Shown here in pieces: positions 21,093 to 33,973 of a DNA stretch of 64,000 nt. Position numbers and translations under genes: made by a program. The DNA comes from Primula veris (taxonomy: Eukaryota > Streptophyta > Magnoliopsida > Ericales > Primulaceae), in contig OY821747.1 of assembly GCA_963682055.1 (NCBI GenBank), forward strand, positions 11,892,258 to 11,956,257, given 5' to 3'. The notes beneath the pieces were generated by a model, which was not told the DNA's origin, did not search any database, and saw only the letters and a list, made by a program, of their open reading frames with translations. Positions within the stretch are counted from its first letter, which is position 1, and every line of letters begins with the position of its first letter.

Positions 21093-24000
21093 ATGTTATC
21101 CCTTTTCTTTTCATGGGTCATAAATTTCTGCTAATTTAAGTCGGTGGCTAGATACAATTGGAAATTAGTGAAAAATTCACTTTTTTCCACTCCTAAAATA
21201 TGTTGGTTTTTGTTCTTAAGTGAACTGTTTGGAAAAAAGTTTGTGCTTTTATTAAGTTGATGAAAATGAAAATTTTCTTTTGAATGTAAAAGGCAAAACG
21301 TGTACTTTAACGTGAGAGTTTAACTTGTAGTTTGCTTAGAATTGGAGGCGTGATGGTAAAAAGCTTACATGTGGTTTCTTTGTTCGTTTTTGCTTATATT
21401 TACATATCCTCAAAGACACTATCTGCACCTCATATATATGTCATTATATACACGTGTGTGTGTGTGTGTGTGTTTTCTTAGTGTGGCAAGTTGTGAGGGG
21501 AAATGTGTAAAGAATGCAAAGTGTAAGTACTAAGTTATTGGCAGGCCAATAGGGTTTCAAAACAGAACATCCCGAGACCTTTACTCTCCTTTTTTGTTGT
21601 GTAAATGCTTTGTTTTACTACCACTCCTTCAATGATTTTATTTTTGTGTAATCATGATTTGATTATCTATGCTCCTGAATATTGACGGATCAAGTTCTAT
21701 TGTTTTATTTGTTTTTGGGCTGGAAAAAGTGATAACACCGGATGCTAAGTTCTCATGTCATCGATAATAGTTAGGCATGTCTGAAAAGGTAGAGTTTTGT
21801 GACATACATGTATTTATCAATTTTATTTATTTTATTTTACATCAGTTGCATCAATAATAAGCATGGATAAAACATAGAGAAACCATTTCTCTGGATTTTG
21901 TATAGTAATACTGGTTTTCTCTACCCTACTTATCAATGCATGAATAGAGGTATGGCAAGTAGCTATATGCATGTATGTAAAGAAGTAGAACTCCACCCTG
22001 TTCTTAAGTTCCATGCCCAAATAGGAAATGTGATCTTAAAGGATTTATGATGCGGCCAAATGAACTTTACAGTTAATGGCGAAATAATACTAGGGTGGGT
22101 TTACGATTCCATTAATTGAAGATAAAATCTTCAAATTATTTTGTTGTTCACTTTTTGCTTAAGCAACTCAAATACAATTAGTTAAAAGTTGACTGGTGAG
22201 CCATTGCATGAAAAAACACATCGATTGCCGTTCTTCTGAACAATAGGAGAATTCACCATCAATATTCTACCTTCAGTATTCACAGAACTTTTTTATCAAT
22301 AGAAATTTCTAATTTAGGTAACATCATATTACCCTAATAATTCCAGATCAAGAGGTGCATTAATTATCGAAAATATGTTTCAGCTTATATGATTAAATTG
22401 TTAACGGGCCTCGCCAAATTATGCTTCAATCATCCCTTTCTGTGGAACCGTATGAAAGTGATAAAACTTTGCCCGCAAGTGTTCATCATGTTACTGGGTT
22501 TAGAAAGTTGGTTCCAATGGGTATAGATAGACGTAAGAGTTATATATAATTATAAATTGTATATTTGTATGACTTAGGACATCTTTTAGGGAGCTGCTTT
22601 GTTGTATTCTTGTCATGTTCACGTTCAACATTACTTGGCATTCCTTCTTATAATAGTAATCGTCTTCACATTTGGTCGCTCTTCTTTCATTGGAAATTAT
22701 GACTATCAACTTATTGGATAAGTTAGTTAATACTAAAAATTTAAGAGAGATATAATCATGGTTTTAAGTTGTTCATTACCAACTACTGTTCTCCTTTTCC
22801 GCTTGCTTGTCTCTTGCTATTGCTGGTAGAATTTATATTCTCGTAGTTTATTAGTCTGGTTGATTGTACTGTTTCAATTTTCACTTTTAGGAAACATGTG
22901 GATGCAAGTGTACTTGTAAATAATGATCATGTTAACTATAATTTGGTATGAACTGCTTAAAGCCTTAAACAATGGGTTTTTTGATGAGGCAATAACCTTT
23001 CTCAGATATTTATTGGAAAAAGCTTGTTACTGTTTTAGTTATTAATTTATTATTTGTCGCTAGAGGATCTATATAACAATTATATTATGAGAAGGAACTC
23101 TCTTCCTCTGCGAGTGAAGCTAATATAGCATTTACAACACTGTTATGGGGAAATTGAGTGAAATAGATTCCTACGAAAATCCGTATAATCTAGTAAGACT
23201 GGGGTTGCCTTTTGTTGAGCTGGCTAGACTTGCATACATAATTGCTTTTAAGAGTGCATCACAGTAAGGCTCTTAGCAATTAGTTGGGATCTATTGCTCT
23301 TTCCTTCTTCCTTTTCTGTAGTTTCAGATAGGCAGATGGTTTAGTATTCAAAAGCTGGTATTAGAATCCCTTTTCTTTTTTAAGTAATATCCATTCCTTT
23401 CTTGCTTTCAGATTCACCGGAGGTCGGGCATTACTGTTGCTGAAACACTGTGGAGTTTGTATTTAGTGTGACCTTTAACAACTATTGATGGTCACTTTTT
23501 CACTTATCTTGAAAATTAATTTACTTCTAGTTTGCGTCGGACCCACTGTATTATTTTCCTATCGTGTTATTTGCCATTCATGCAGATTATATTGTTATGT
23601 CAAAAACTCACCAACTATACAGTTTTTGGAGTATCTAGCAGATTAAGAATTTTTTACACAAACCTCGGCACAGAGTTTGCATTACTTTGTACGTTTATGG
23701 CGATGTAGTGAGCACATGAAACTAGGACAGTAATAAGCTCCTACTAGATGTCTTCTTTTAGATGAATTAAACAGGTTACTAGTCATGTGAAGCTGTGGAT
23801 TGGTACAAGCTTCTGCTTGTTTCCAAAAGTGATTTGAAAGAGAAATTCAAGAAATCTAAATATGCGAGTTTAACCAACAATACATATTGTGTTTGCAATT
23901 CAAAAACGGGCTATTGCCGCAAACACATTCATATGGTTCTCGTCAAATTGTAGGTTGTATTTTCTGTGAGAGAATGTGTGCGGACACTAATATGTCCTGG

Positions 24001-24396
24001 TGTAATGAGTGGTAAAATCTACAGACTTCAATATCTTAGGGACAAGTTAGACCCACGTTCTATTGATTTACTTTTGAAAACAGACTCAACTCAAAGGAAG
24101 ATGCTTATATTGTACAACTAAATCAAATTAATGTTTTAATCCATGTACAATGAGCTTCAGTAAGTTGGTAAGTAATAATTATATCTCTTTCCTGAATGGC
24201 GTAAGCTTTTAGGTGAGGTGGTGTTTCATTATTTAACATCTAGGGGGCCGAAGGAGGCGTTATATTCAGTCTCACAGCCACCTAAACTGATTGAATTGCA
24301 CTTTTCTGGCGTTTACCTAAGCAGATAGTGAGAGGCCTAGTTGAAGATAAGTAAATTGACATATGTTAAAGCTCAAGCTTATAGGTGAGATAGTTG
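21093..24396. other. No supported gene; one (GT)n microsatellite
   Basis: AT-rich. A (GT)10-type run sits at 21454-21473. ORFs on the minus strand at 21832-22020 and 22500-22709 have no domain and look accidental. It may be old, decayed transposon or intron DNA, but nothing proves it. Confidence 0.5.
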
Positions 24397-25757
24397 TGAA
24401 ACCCGTAAATCACATTATAAAAATAGTATTATTTATATATATTATCAGGTTGATATTATGATTTATGAAGTTAAAACTGGTCGAAAATAAAATGTCAGGG
24501 GTAAGTATACTAATTAGTTATAACTATAGGTGCAAACAAATTAATTACACTCCCTAATTTAGATGCACGTTCAAATAATCAGATAAGTATTAGAGTCTTT
24601 TAGTTTTCAAAAACATAACTGACTAGAGAGAGAACAAGGGTGCAACAACTAATACGGGAAGGACGAAGGCCAAAGAAAAACGTGATTTTGATCATCCTTA
24701 AGGTAACCATCTTTGGCTAGTATGCTATACTTTTAGTCTTAATTTTAGCATATTAACCTTGTTAATATACTCTAGGTTTTCATAATTTTTTTACTATAAA
24801 ATACCGGGTTCTATAGTTATTTATGGTGTTTAAATATAATTTCAGGTCAGTAGCTTATTGGTAGTAGAAAGAGCCCGAGTTGTGCGAATTCGGTCCAGGT
24901 GAGTGGTTTCTTACCTTACGTACACTTAAATTGTTTTTCGAGGTTAATTTGTAATTTATTTAAGTGGTGATCATTATTTTCCTATATGAAAGTATTATAA
25001 AATAGTTAAGTATACATTGTACACATATATTTTGAGTTACATGAACCAAAGGATTTTATGATGTTCAAGTTTTGTGATTTGGGTATATTTTTGAGTTGCT
25101 GATTAATAAATCAAAATAATTTGCTATGATTTGAATTTATGATTTTGATTGATTTTATTTTGGGGATGATACTTGAATGACTTAAAATCCAAGGAACAGG
25201 CCTCTTAAGTGGGGTGACTGCGGTGGCTAGGGGTGACTCTAGTTTTCTCAACAGTTTTGGAACAGGCCTCTTAAATGCGGTGACCTTAACTAGATCGTTT
25301 TAAAAGAAAATCTTAGGTCGCCAACCTAAGTGACTTTTGAGTACGATAGTTGGATCCAACGGGTTTATTGCCCAGAGAAATGAATTAATGGCAATGAATT
25401 TTACTACTACGTTCCCCTTCGTTTTGATGTGTATTTTTATGATGTACTGTATTTGATATGATAATGGCTAATGGATGTATAGGTTTTATTTCTGAATTAT
25501 ATGTTTAGCTATATATAATTTTTTTAACTAAAGTAAATCCGTTTTATTTTTTTTAAAACTGAAAAGATTTAAAGGATGCATTTTAGCGTCATATTTTTCT
25601 TACATAGTAAACTCCACCCCATTTCTTATAGGTATTTATTATCATTCACTAAGCTCGTTTGGCTTACCCTCTCAAATTTTAATCTTTTCAGGTTTGTGAT
25701 TGAGCTATGTGTCAGATTCGTTATGGACCGGACCTTGACCTCCTTTAGGCGTTTACA
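24397..25757 (+). mobile_element. Probable gypsy-type solo LTR (ends uncertain)
   Basis: It starts TGTGAAACCCGTAAATCAC, typical of an LTR edge. It contains two copies of GAACAGGCCTCTTAA (25195 and 25260), each followed by a GGTGAC motif, like the internal repeats of gypsy LTRs. A candidate end GGCGTTTACA at 25757 is followed by TAGT, and TAGT also precedes the start, which gives only a 4-bp TSD. The end is therefore tentative. No coding sequence. Confidence 0.4.
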
Positions 25758-26539
25758 TAGTATTTTATTGTTATTTTCATTGGGATTCAGTTCTATTTCG
25801 GACGGTCACAGTTATTTCTATTGTCGTATTCTAAATTATTTCTCAGAATGAGTCTTTTATTCTAAACCATGGGAATATTCATTGTTTTTCTGTGATATTA
25901 AATAAGAGTCTATGACTCAATGTTTTATTTCTTTTTTTTTTGAAGTTATTCTATGTTATATATTCTGCTGCTATGGTTTGATATCGTTTGTTTTCTAACT
26001 AAGTGTCAATTGGCATGTTTGGGCTTACGTGTACCACGTACTTATAAGCGTGGTATTCGGCCGTGTCACTTACCTGTATTCGGCCGTGTCACTTATAAGC
26101 CGGTATTTGGTTATTTAAATCTGATCCTCTCCAACCGGGAGTATATATGATTATACAAGCTCACCCATAATGAATTTGATCATCTTATAAAGTTCTGCCA
26201 GTGAAATCCGCCATGGTCAAGGCTATCATTCCAGGTAAGTCAACTACTGGGAATCGATACGACTTTTAGATTGAAGTTATATTGGTGACCGTTATTTAAA
26301 GCCTTAATTAACAAGATTAGATCGTGAGACTATAATGCTAACAACATAACATGTATAGCATATGGAAAAGACATTGTTCAACATATCGAGATCAAGTGTT
26401 CAAATCATCTCCCAAAAGGCAAAATGTATTTCGTTTTTCTTCCAATCAAGTTCCAATCTAACCACTTAATCAAAACTGCTGCCAGACTAGAGAATTGTGT
26501 TTATTGTTTTTTTTAAAAGATGAACTGATACGTATTTTA
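25758..26539. other. No supported gene; short direct repeat
   Basis: GTATTCGGCCGTGTCACTTA occurs at 26053 and 26076, flanked by ACTTATAAGC on both sides. The rest is AT-rich and featureless. Confidence 0.5.
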
Positions 26540-26762
26540 TGTTGAATAAACATTAAATGTTATTTTTAATGGGTTCTTAAATTTAGAAGTTAGTGAAAAA
26601 ATAAAAGGTCAAGAGTCTTGGTAGATGAAAGGCCAAGGGGTGAGAGTAATTAGTGCCTTGTGTCTATATAAATGCCTTGTTAATTTCATAAAAACAGTGG
26701 CAAATAAAACAAGTTGAAAAGACACAGAGTTATCACTGGCTTGAAAAGACTAAGAGTTGTCA
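26540..26762 (+). repeat. 5' LTR of the plus-strand copia element
   Basis: TGTTGAATAAAC ... GAGTTGTCA, with a TATA-like TCTATATAAATG at 26663-26674. Confidence 0.95.
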
Positions 26763-26765
26763 AAT

Positions 26766-26777
26766 TGGTATCAGAGC
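26766..26777 (+). other. Primer binding site (initiator tRNA-Met)
   Basis: TGGTATCAGAGC, three bases after the LTR. Confidence 0.95.
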
Positions 26778-26779
26778 CA

Positions 26780-29700
26780 ATGGCAAATATGACGGGTCAA
26801 ATGCCGCTACCACGACTAACGAAGGCGAACTATGAGAACTGGAGCATTCAAATGAAAGCTCTTCTCGGATCTCAAGATGCATGGGAGGTGGTCGAAGAAG
26901 GTCTCGAAGAACCAACAAATACCACGGGATATACGGCGGCTCAAAACAAGGCGTTGAAAGAGGCGCGATCAAAGGATAAGGCAGCACTATACATGTTGTT
27001 CCGAGCCGTTGACGAGTCGGGCTTTGAGAAGATTGCCGGTGCAACTACTTCAAAAGGAGCCTGGGACATTTTAGAAAAAGTGTTCAAATAAGGAGCCGAC
27101 CGAGTCAAGCAAGTGCGTCTCCAAACTTTTTGTGGCGAGTTGGAGAGCATGAAGATGAAGGGGTCGGAAAGTGTCTCTGACTACATCACTCGTGTACAAG
27201 TCGTGGTGAACCAACTCATTCGTAATGGCGAAGCGTTAACTGATGCGCGAGTTGTGGAGAAGATTTTGAGATCATTAACCGACAATTTTGAGAATATTGT
27301 ATGCACGATAGAAGAGTCAAAGGACCTTGCGACGCTCACAGTCGATGAGCTTGCCGGTTCTCTCGAGGCACACGAACAACGTAAGAAGAAAAAGAAGGAG
27401 GAGACACTCGAGCAAGCACTTCAAACCAAGGCATCAATTAAAGACAAAAATGTACTCTATTCTCAAAATTTTCGAGGTAGAGGTTGTGGCCGTGGAAGTC
27501 GTGGAAATGGTCGCGGTGGTCAAGGCAGCAGTTATGAAGGATACTATAAGGAGAAGGGACAGTCAAGCCAACCAAATTGGCGTGGAAGAGGACGCGGTCA
27601 AGGAAGAGGCGGCCGGTCAAACTATTCCAACATCGAGTGCTACAAGTGTTACAAGTATGGTCACTACGCGAAGGATTGCAACTCCGACAAATGTTATAAT
27701 TGTGGTGAAATGGGGCATTTTGTAAAAGATTGTCGAGCCGATAAAAAGGTGGAAGAAACAACCAACCTAGCCTTGGAAGACGAAGCGAATGAAGGCTTTC
27801 TCTTGATGGCTCAAAATGAAGTCAACATCAATAATGACACTTTGTGGTACCTCGACTCAGGGGCAAGCAACCATATGTGCGGTCATGACTACCTATTCAA
27901 AGAGATGCAAAAGATTGAAGATGGTCATGTGTCATTTGGAGATGCATCAAAGGTAGAGGTCAAAGGCCGAGGTACGGTTTGTTACTTACAAAAGGATGGC
28001 TTAATAGGGTCAATCCAAGATGTTTATTATGTACCAGACCTCAAGACCAATATTCTAAGTTTGGGGCAACTCACGGAGAAAGGTTACTCGATACTTTTAA
28101 AAGACCGGGTACTACACTTGAAGGACAAACAAGGGCGTCTGGTTGCTCGAGTCGAGATGGGAAGAAATCGGATGTACAAACTGAATTTGAGAAGCGTGCG
28201 AGAAAAATGTTTGCGAGTCGACGTAGAAGACAAGGTGTCGCTGTGGCATCTCCGCTTTGGTCACCTACATCATGGTGGTCTAAAAAAGTTAGCAAAGAAG
28301 AACATGGTGCACGGGCTGCCGGACATGGACTATGAGGGCAAATTTTGTGAAGAATGTGTGCTTGGAAAGCAAGGTAGAACATCGTTTCAAAAGAAGGCAG
28401 AATATCGAGCTAAACATACTCTCGAGTTGATTCATACCGACATCTGTGGACCAATCACCCCAGAATCTGTCAGTGGTAAAAGGTACTTCATCTCCTTCAT
28501 CGATGATTTCTCACGAAAGACTTGGGTTTATTTTTTGAAAGAAAAATCCGAGGCATTCGAGGTGTTCAAAAGGTTCAAAGTGATGGTGGAGAAGGCAATT
28601 GGTAGACACATCAAAGCCGTACGGTCCGATAGAGGTGGCGAGTATACTTCGACGGCTTTCATGGAGTATTGCGAGGAGCAAGGCATAAGGCGATTTCTAA
28701 CCGCACCATACTCTCCTCAACAAAACGGTGTGGCCGAGAGGAAGAACCGGACTATTCTCGACATGGTTCGATCAATGCTCAAGAGCAAGAAGATGCCGAA
28801 GGAATTCTGGGCAGAAGCCGTGCAATGTGCCATCTATGTACAAAATCGATGTTCACATGTGAAGTTAGATGATCAAACACCACAAGAGGCATGGAGCAGA
28901 CAAAAGCCGACAGTTTCTCATCTCAAAGTGTTCGGTAGTGTGGCTTATGCACACATACCGGATCAACGAAGAACGAAGCTCGAAGACAAAAACAAAAGGT
29001 ATATTTTTATTGGGTATGATGAGAAGACAAAAGGGTACAAGCTACTCGACCCGATAAGCAAGAAGGTGATGGTGAGTCGTGATGTGCGAGTAAACAAAGC
29101 AAGTGAGTGGGACTGGAACAATTCGACAGCGGTTATCATCGAAGTTGGAGAATCATCAGTCGTTGCACCAACAAGCATACCAACAAACTCTGAAACTACC
29201 GATAATGAAGATGAACCACGACAACCCAAAATGCGAAGTTTGCAAGATTTGTATGATTCGACAAATGAGGTACATGTTGTATGTCTTTTGGCAGATGCTG
29301 AAAACATCAGCTTTGAAGGGGCGTTGCGAGACAAGAAGTGGCAAACTGCCATGAACGAAGAGATTAAGGCGATTGACCGCAACAACACATGAGAGCTAGC
29401 AGAATTGCCGAAAGGAAGTCAGCCTATTGGTGTGAAGTGGGTATTCAAGAAAAAGATGAATGCTCAAGGCAAGATAGAACGGTACAAGGCGCGACTTGTT
29501 ACGAAGGGATACAAGAAAAAGGCAGGAATCGACTATGATGAGGTATTTGCTCCTGTTGCAAGAATAGAGACAATCCGATTACTCATTTCACAAGCTGCTC
29601 AATTCAAATGGCCGATATTTCAAATGGATGTCAAGTCGGCATTCTTGAATGGTGTGCTCGAAGAAGATGTTTATATTGAACAACCACCCGGGTATATGAA

Positions 29701-30835
29701 AGTCGGAGAAGAGAAGAAGGTGTTAAAATTGAAGAAGGCGCTTTACGGGTTGAAGCAAGCACCGCGGGCATGGAATACACATATCGATACATATTTCAAG
29801 GAGAACGGGTTCAAGCAATGTCCCTACGAGCATGCCCTTTATGCAAAGAAGAATGGAGGTAAGGTATTATTTGTTGCTCTTTATGTCGATGATCTCATTT
29901 TTATGGGTAACAATGATGAGATGATAGAAGAGTTTAAGGGCACAATGACACGGGAATTTGAGATGGCAGACTTGGGCTTGATGAGGTTTTTTCTTGGTTT
30001 GGAGGTTAGACAAGTAGAGACAGGTATCTTTGTATCACAGGAGACATATGCAAAAGAGATTTTGAAGAAGCACAAGATGGGAAATTGCAACCCGGTATCA
30101 ACTCCAATGGAACCAGGTGCAAAACTCTCGAAGTTCGATGGAGGAGAACGTGTCGATGCGAGTAGATACCGGAGTTTGGTTGGAAGCCTTCGCTATCTCA
30201 CATGCACAAGGCCGGATCTTTCATTAAGTGTCGGCATTGTAAGTCAGTTCATAGAGGAGCCAGTTTATTCACATTGGAAGGCGTTGAAGCGAATCCTACG
30301 GTACATCCAAGGAACGGTGTCACTCGGGTTGTTCTACTCAAAAGCAGAAGATTACAAGTTGGTTGGCTACTCCGACAGCGATTGGTGCGGAGACATAGAC
30401 GATCAAAAAAATACCTCGGGATATGTGTTCTTTATGGGAGATACTGCGTTTACTTGGCTTTCAAAGAAGCAACCGATCGTGACGCTCTTGACGTGTGAAG
30501 CTGAATATGTGGCAGCATCTTGGTGTGTATGTCATGCGATATGGCTTAGAAATTTGTTGAGCAAGATAGAGCTAAAGCAACTAGGTGCAACCGTGATTCA
30601 AGTTGACAACAAATCAGCAATTGAGTTGGCAAAGAACCCAGTGAACCATGAAAGAAGCAAACACATCGACGTTCGTTTTCACTTTATCCGAGATCATGTG
30701 AAGGAAGGAAGTGTGGAATTGGTGCATGTGGCAAGTCAGGATCAAGCTGCGGATATCTTCACAAAACCGCTACCGAAAGTACTTCTCGACAAATACAAGA
30801 AGATGATTGGCATGACGGATGGTAGAAGCATTTAA
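26780..30835 (+). pseudogene. Copia gag-pol polyprotein with two in-frame nonsense codons
   Basis: ATG at 26780 follows the PBS directly. Gag has LTKANYENWSIQMKALLG (DUF4219-type) and the UBN2 core, then Arg/Gly-rich sequence and two CCHC knuckles (CYKCYKYGHYAKDC and CYNCGEMGHFVKDC). The protease has WYLDSGASNHMCG. Integrase carries HTDICGP, RSDRGGEY and NGVAERKNRT. RT has QMDVKSAFLNG and YVDDLIFMG. RNase H has SDSDWCG, TCEAEYVAAS and DNKSAIELAKNP. TAA at 27089-27091 cuts gag after EKVFK. TGA at 29390-29392 replaces the Trp expected in NNTWELAELPKG. Frame is otherwise unbroken for about 1350 codons, so both are point changes in a recent copy. Confidence 0.95.
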
Positions 30836-30851
30836 GTTTACGAGGGAGTTT

Positions 30852-31074
30852 TGTTGAATAAACATTAAATGTTATTTTTAATGGGTTCTTAAATTTAGAA
30901 GTTAGTGAAAAAATAAAAGGTCAAGAGTCTTGGTAGATGAAAGGCCAAGGGGTGAGAGTAATTAGTGCCTTGTGTCTATATAAAGGCCTTGTTAATTTCA
31001 TAAAAACAGTGGCAAATAAAACGAGTTGAAAAGACACAGAGTTATCACTGGCTTGAAAAGACTAAGAGTTGTCA
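30852..31074 (+). repeat. 3' LTR of the plus-strand copia element
   Basis: Same as 26540-26762 except for about two substitutions (TATAAAGG versus TATAAATG; AAACGAG versus AAACAAG). Confidence 0.95.
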
Positions 31075-32670
31075 TTTTATAAAATCAAAAGGACTGCTTT
31101 GTAGAAACTTAAAACAGAGTTTGGACGTTTTTGTTATCTTGTATTTTTAAAGGGTACTGAAGTCATTGCACATTTGCAATTAGTTTGGATTAAAAACTAA
31201 TATAAAATTGAATAAAACTCATGTCCTTACCGGTAATTTCCCAAAACAAGATAATACTACACCCTAATATAAGTATATATCTATTATATGGCAAAAGATC
31301 TCATGCACGGTTTCTGTAACCCTAATAAGACTTTGTTTATTTTCTTCTTCTTCTTCTCATCAGAGAGAGAGAGAGAATAAAGATGGCATCTTCTCATCGG
31401 GAAGATCACAATGGGAATTATTAGGAACAGTCACCATGTATAACTGATTCACAACCGTTTGTATAAAAGTGTGTCAAATGAATGAAAAAAATTAAATTTT
31501 TATTAATATTTAAGTTTAGGGTAGGTACTCAAGTTCTATATTTTTATTTCAGTTTTTAGTATGTTAATTTATTAAATTCTAATTTGTTAAAAATAGAAAA
31601 ATTAAATTAGTTATTGAAAAATATTATATAACTATCAATTTTCTACACTTAAGGATTATGATGTAACTAACTAGATCTTGTTCTTCATGTTTTATACACG
31701 TTAGCATCCAAATGTCATATTCTGTTTACGATAATTTCGGACAGAGCCTGCCCAAGAAAAATATCTTTTGCAGATTGTCCAGTGGAAAAAACAATTGTTT
31801 TGCCCGTTCAAAAAAAATATAGGATAAATTTTATTTTATTTTGATATTTTTTTGCCCCTGGGGTGGGTTGTCCAGTTCACTTGGACTGTTGGCTACCCCT
31901 CTAGACCGGGAGGTAAAATTGTAGTCCCATTTGTGGCCCGGAGAAAAAATAGTCTCTACTTGAATTAGGGTGAATTTGTTTTAAAATACAAAGTCAAATT
32001 AGGGAGAGAGACCTACTTTAGTGTGATGATCCGGTAGAAATCATGGAGAGAAGATTAATATTAGAGAACAGAGTTGGAGAAGACATTGATACAATATCTA
32101 CTATATGTCAATCTATAATTGTATTATTGACATTCCCAAATATAATTATCTTAGTTTTAAACTGTAAGAAAATTACCCAAAAATTTCAAAAAAGTGGCGA
32201 CTTCAAAACAAAACCGGTCTGTGCCAACCAATTGATAAATAAATCTTTCTTATTGTCACTCTTCTTTTCTTAATACAGAGTTTTATAGTTTTTTTTTTAT
32301 CATGTGTACTATTTCATACAAATTTTTCTATGACATAAAATAAATGGAAAAACCAAAATAATTTTATTTATTTGATATTTTGCGGGTACAATCTCTGAAT
32401 ATTTTCTAAAATAAAGAAAATAAAAATTCTTCGATTAATCTCTTTAAAATCGAATTCTTGGTGACTCAAATAGTTTAGTGAGAATTGAGTTACTTGAGTT
32501 TTTAGAATGATCTTGACTTGTATTCTTATTTTTTGATGAATTAGCTTCCTTGTGAGTTTGATCTTGATAAATACTTGATTTGTGATTTTGAAGTGTTTTT
32601 GACTACCGAATGATGATTCTTCTTGAATTAGTTGTTGGATTTTGTTGAAGGACTTGAGACTTGATGAAGA

Positions 32671-32920
32671 GCTTCGAATGTGACTTTAGCTTTGATCTTC
32701 ACAAACACTAGATTTGCGGCTTTGAGTGCTTTCTGCGGATCTGCACGTGAAATTTCTTAGATTTTGTTGATGAACTTGGTTGAAGATTTTCGAAATTGAT
32801 GAAAAACTTCGAATGTGGGTTTAGTTTTGATCTTCACAAACACCAGATTCGCTGCTTTGAGTGCTTTAGGCAGATCTAGACTTAAATTTGATTAGATGTT
32901 TTGCTGGATTTGGCAGAAGT
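32671..32920. repeat. About 135-bp imperfect tandem duplication inside the solo LTR
   Basis: CTTCGAATGTG ... TTGATCTTCACAAACAC followed by CTTTGAGTGCTTT occurs from 32671 and again from about 32806. Confidence 0.8.
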
Positions 32921-33090
32921 TTCGAAAGATCTTCAGGAGTCTTTGAGGATCTTCGAGGTTGATGGCTGAATTTGGCAGAGGTTCTCTCTCTTGAACTTTG
33001 GCTTCACATCTTCAACTTCTGCCCCTTTATGCTTAGAGTGCCATCTACTTATAGAGTTTGGGATGGACTTTATCACGAGATTGCCTCCTG

Positions 33091-33285
33091 TAGTTTGAGT
33101 TTATGTTCAAAATGGTCCATCCATGCCCATTCGTAATTTGAGTTTAGGTTCAAAATGATCCAGACCCACTTGTAGTTTGAGTTTATGATCAAAATGGTCC
33201 AGACCCTCTCGTAGTTTGAGTTTATGATCGAAATGGTCCCTCATGCCCCTTTTTAGTTTGAGTTTAGGCTCAAAATGGTCCATGG
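33091..33285. repeat. About 41-bp tandem repeat, 5 copies, inside the solo LTR
   Basis: TAGTTTGAGTTTATGATC followed by AAAATGGTCC recurs near 33091, 33132, 33173, 33212 and 33254. Confidence 0.9.
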
Positions 33286-33973
33286 TTAAAAGTAACCATT
33301 TTTTTAACTCAGCATTGGTTTGTAAATTAAGCAAACAAGTACTAAAATAAAAGTATTTCCATTGTTTGCGGGAAAATATAATTTATAGCCAAAGAAAAGA
33401 ACATTTCTTCCTTTTATAATTAAACAAAAGATAAAATTCATTTGATTTTAAAAATATTAATTAGAATATTTTATTTTACAAAAGACACATGACCCATTTT
33501 TATTCGACGAAAAACTAGCGTGTCTACATGTACAGAACTTGAGGATGTTGGGTTCCACTTTGTTTGGAGTTGGGCGCACGTCTGCAGAAGGTGTTACCGT
33601 TGCACAACAGGATTCTTGGATTCATGGTAGCATTGACATTTCCTTCTTTTTTTCGTCTTTTTTGTTTAGATCCGTTAATGTTCAAATTTGTTCCTAGTAA
33701 TAAGTTTTATCATGTCCTCAATCTTTCTAGTGTAACCTGCTCTAGAAAAATTTTAAACAACGAGTTATAAGTGCATAATCTCAAACTATTTTAAAATAAA
33801 TATGAGGAGGTTTAGGGTCTCTTACTCGGGTAGAAAATAGTCACATTTTACCAAACAACTTTTTTTTATCTCATAATATTTAAAAAAGTACCCATACATT
33901 TCTACCTCCATATTTTCTTGATAAAAGTTTGCTCCAGTTTTCTCAACTCGGGACATATTTTCTTGTTTTAGTT

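Larger units (their letters stand above)
26540..31074 (+). mobile_element. Ty1/copia retrotransposon, structurally complete, TSD TTTTA
   Basis: Identical-length LTRs (26540-26762 and 30852-31074, 223 bp) differ at about 2 positions. TTTTA flanks both ends (26535-26539 and 31075-31079). The initiator-Met PBS TGGTATCAGAGC is at 26766-26777 and a purine-rich tract ACGAGGGAG lies just before 30852. One reading frame spans the interior except for two nonsense codons. It is a young insertion, no longer able to make full-length polyprotein by itself. Confidence 0.96.
32310..33528 (-). mobile_element. Solo LTR (minus) in the intron of gene copy 1, TSD TGTAC
   Basis: TGTAC at 32305-32309 and 33529-33533 flanks it. 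The paralogous copy 2 has a single TGTAC at the empty site (37003-37009). On the minus strand it starts TGTAGACACGCTAG. The other end (GTATGAAATA) lacks the usual CA. A TATA-like CTCTATAAGTAG lies near 33045 on the minus strand. It contains two tandem-repeat families. No coding domain: the ORF at 33107-33334 only reads the 41-bp repeat. Confidence 0.8.
31330..33973 (+). pseudogene. Unidentified spliced gene, copy 1 (broken)
   Basis: This is homologous to copy 2 (36760-37500). It shares TTCTTCTTCTTCTTC/GAGAGAGA upstream sequence, GCATCCAAATGTCATATTCT near 31706 (copy 2 at 36915), TCTTTCTTATTGTCACTC near 32246, and an exon after GTGTACAG beginning AACTTGAGGATG at 33536 (NLRMLGSTLF ... DSWI). 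Intron text continues to about 33973, where it is cut by a gypsy gag fragment. A solo LTR (32310-33528) sits in the intron just before the exon. The stretch 31430-32240 has no assignable exon. It cannot be functional. Confidence 0.65.

Noticed and set aside
28071..28382. Antisense ORFs inside the plus-strand copia pol (also 27438-27761 and 28963-29388)
   Set aside because: Shadow frames of gag-pol without domains.
33107..33334. 75-aa repetitive minus ORF (DHFDHKLKL units)
   Set aside because: It is the 41-bp tandem repeat of a solo LTR read in frame.
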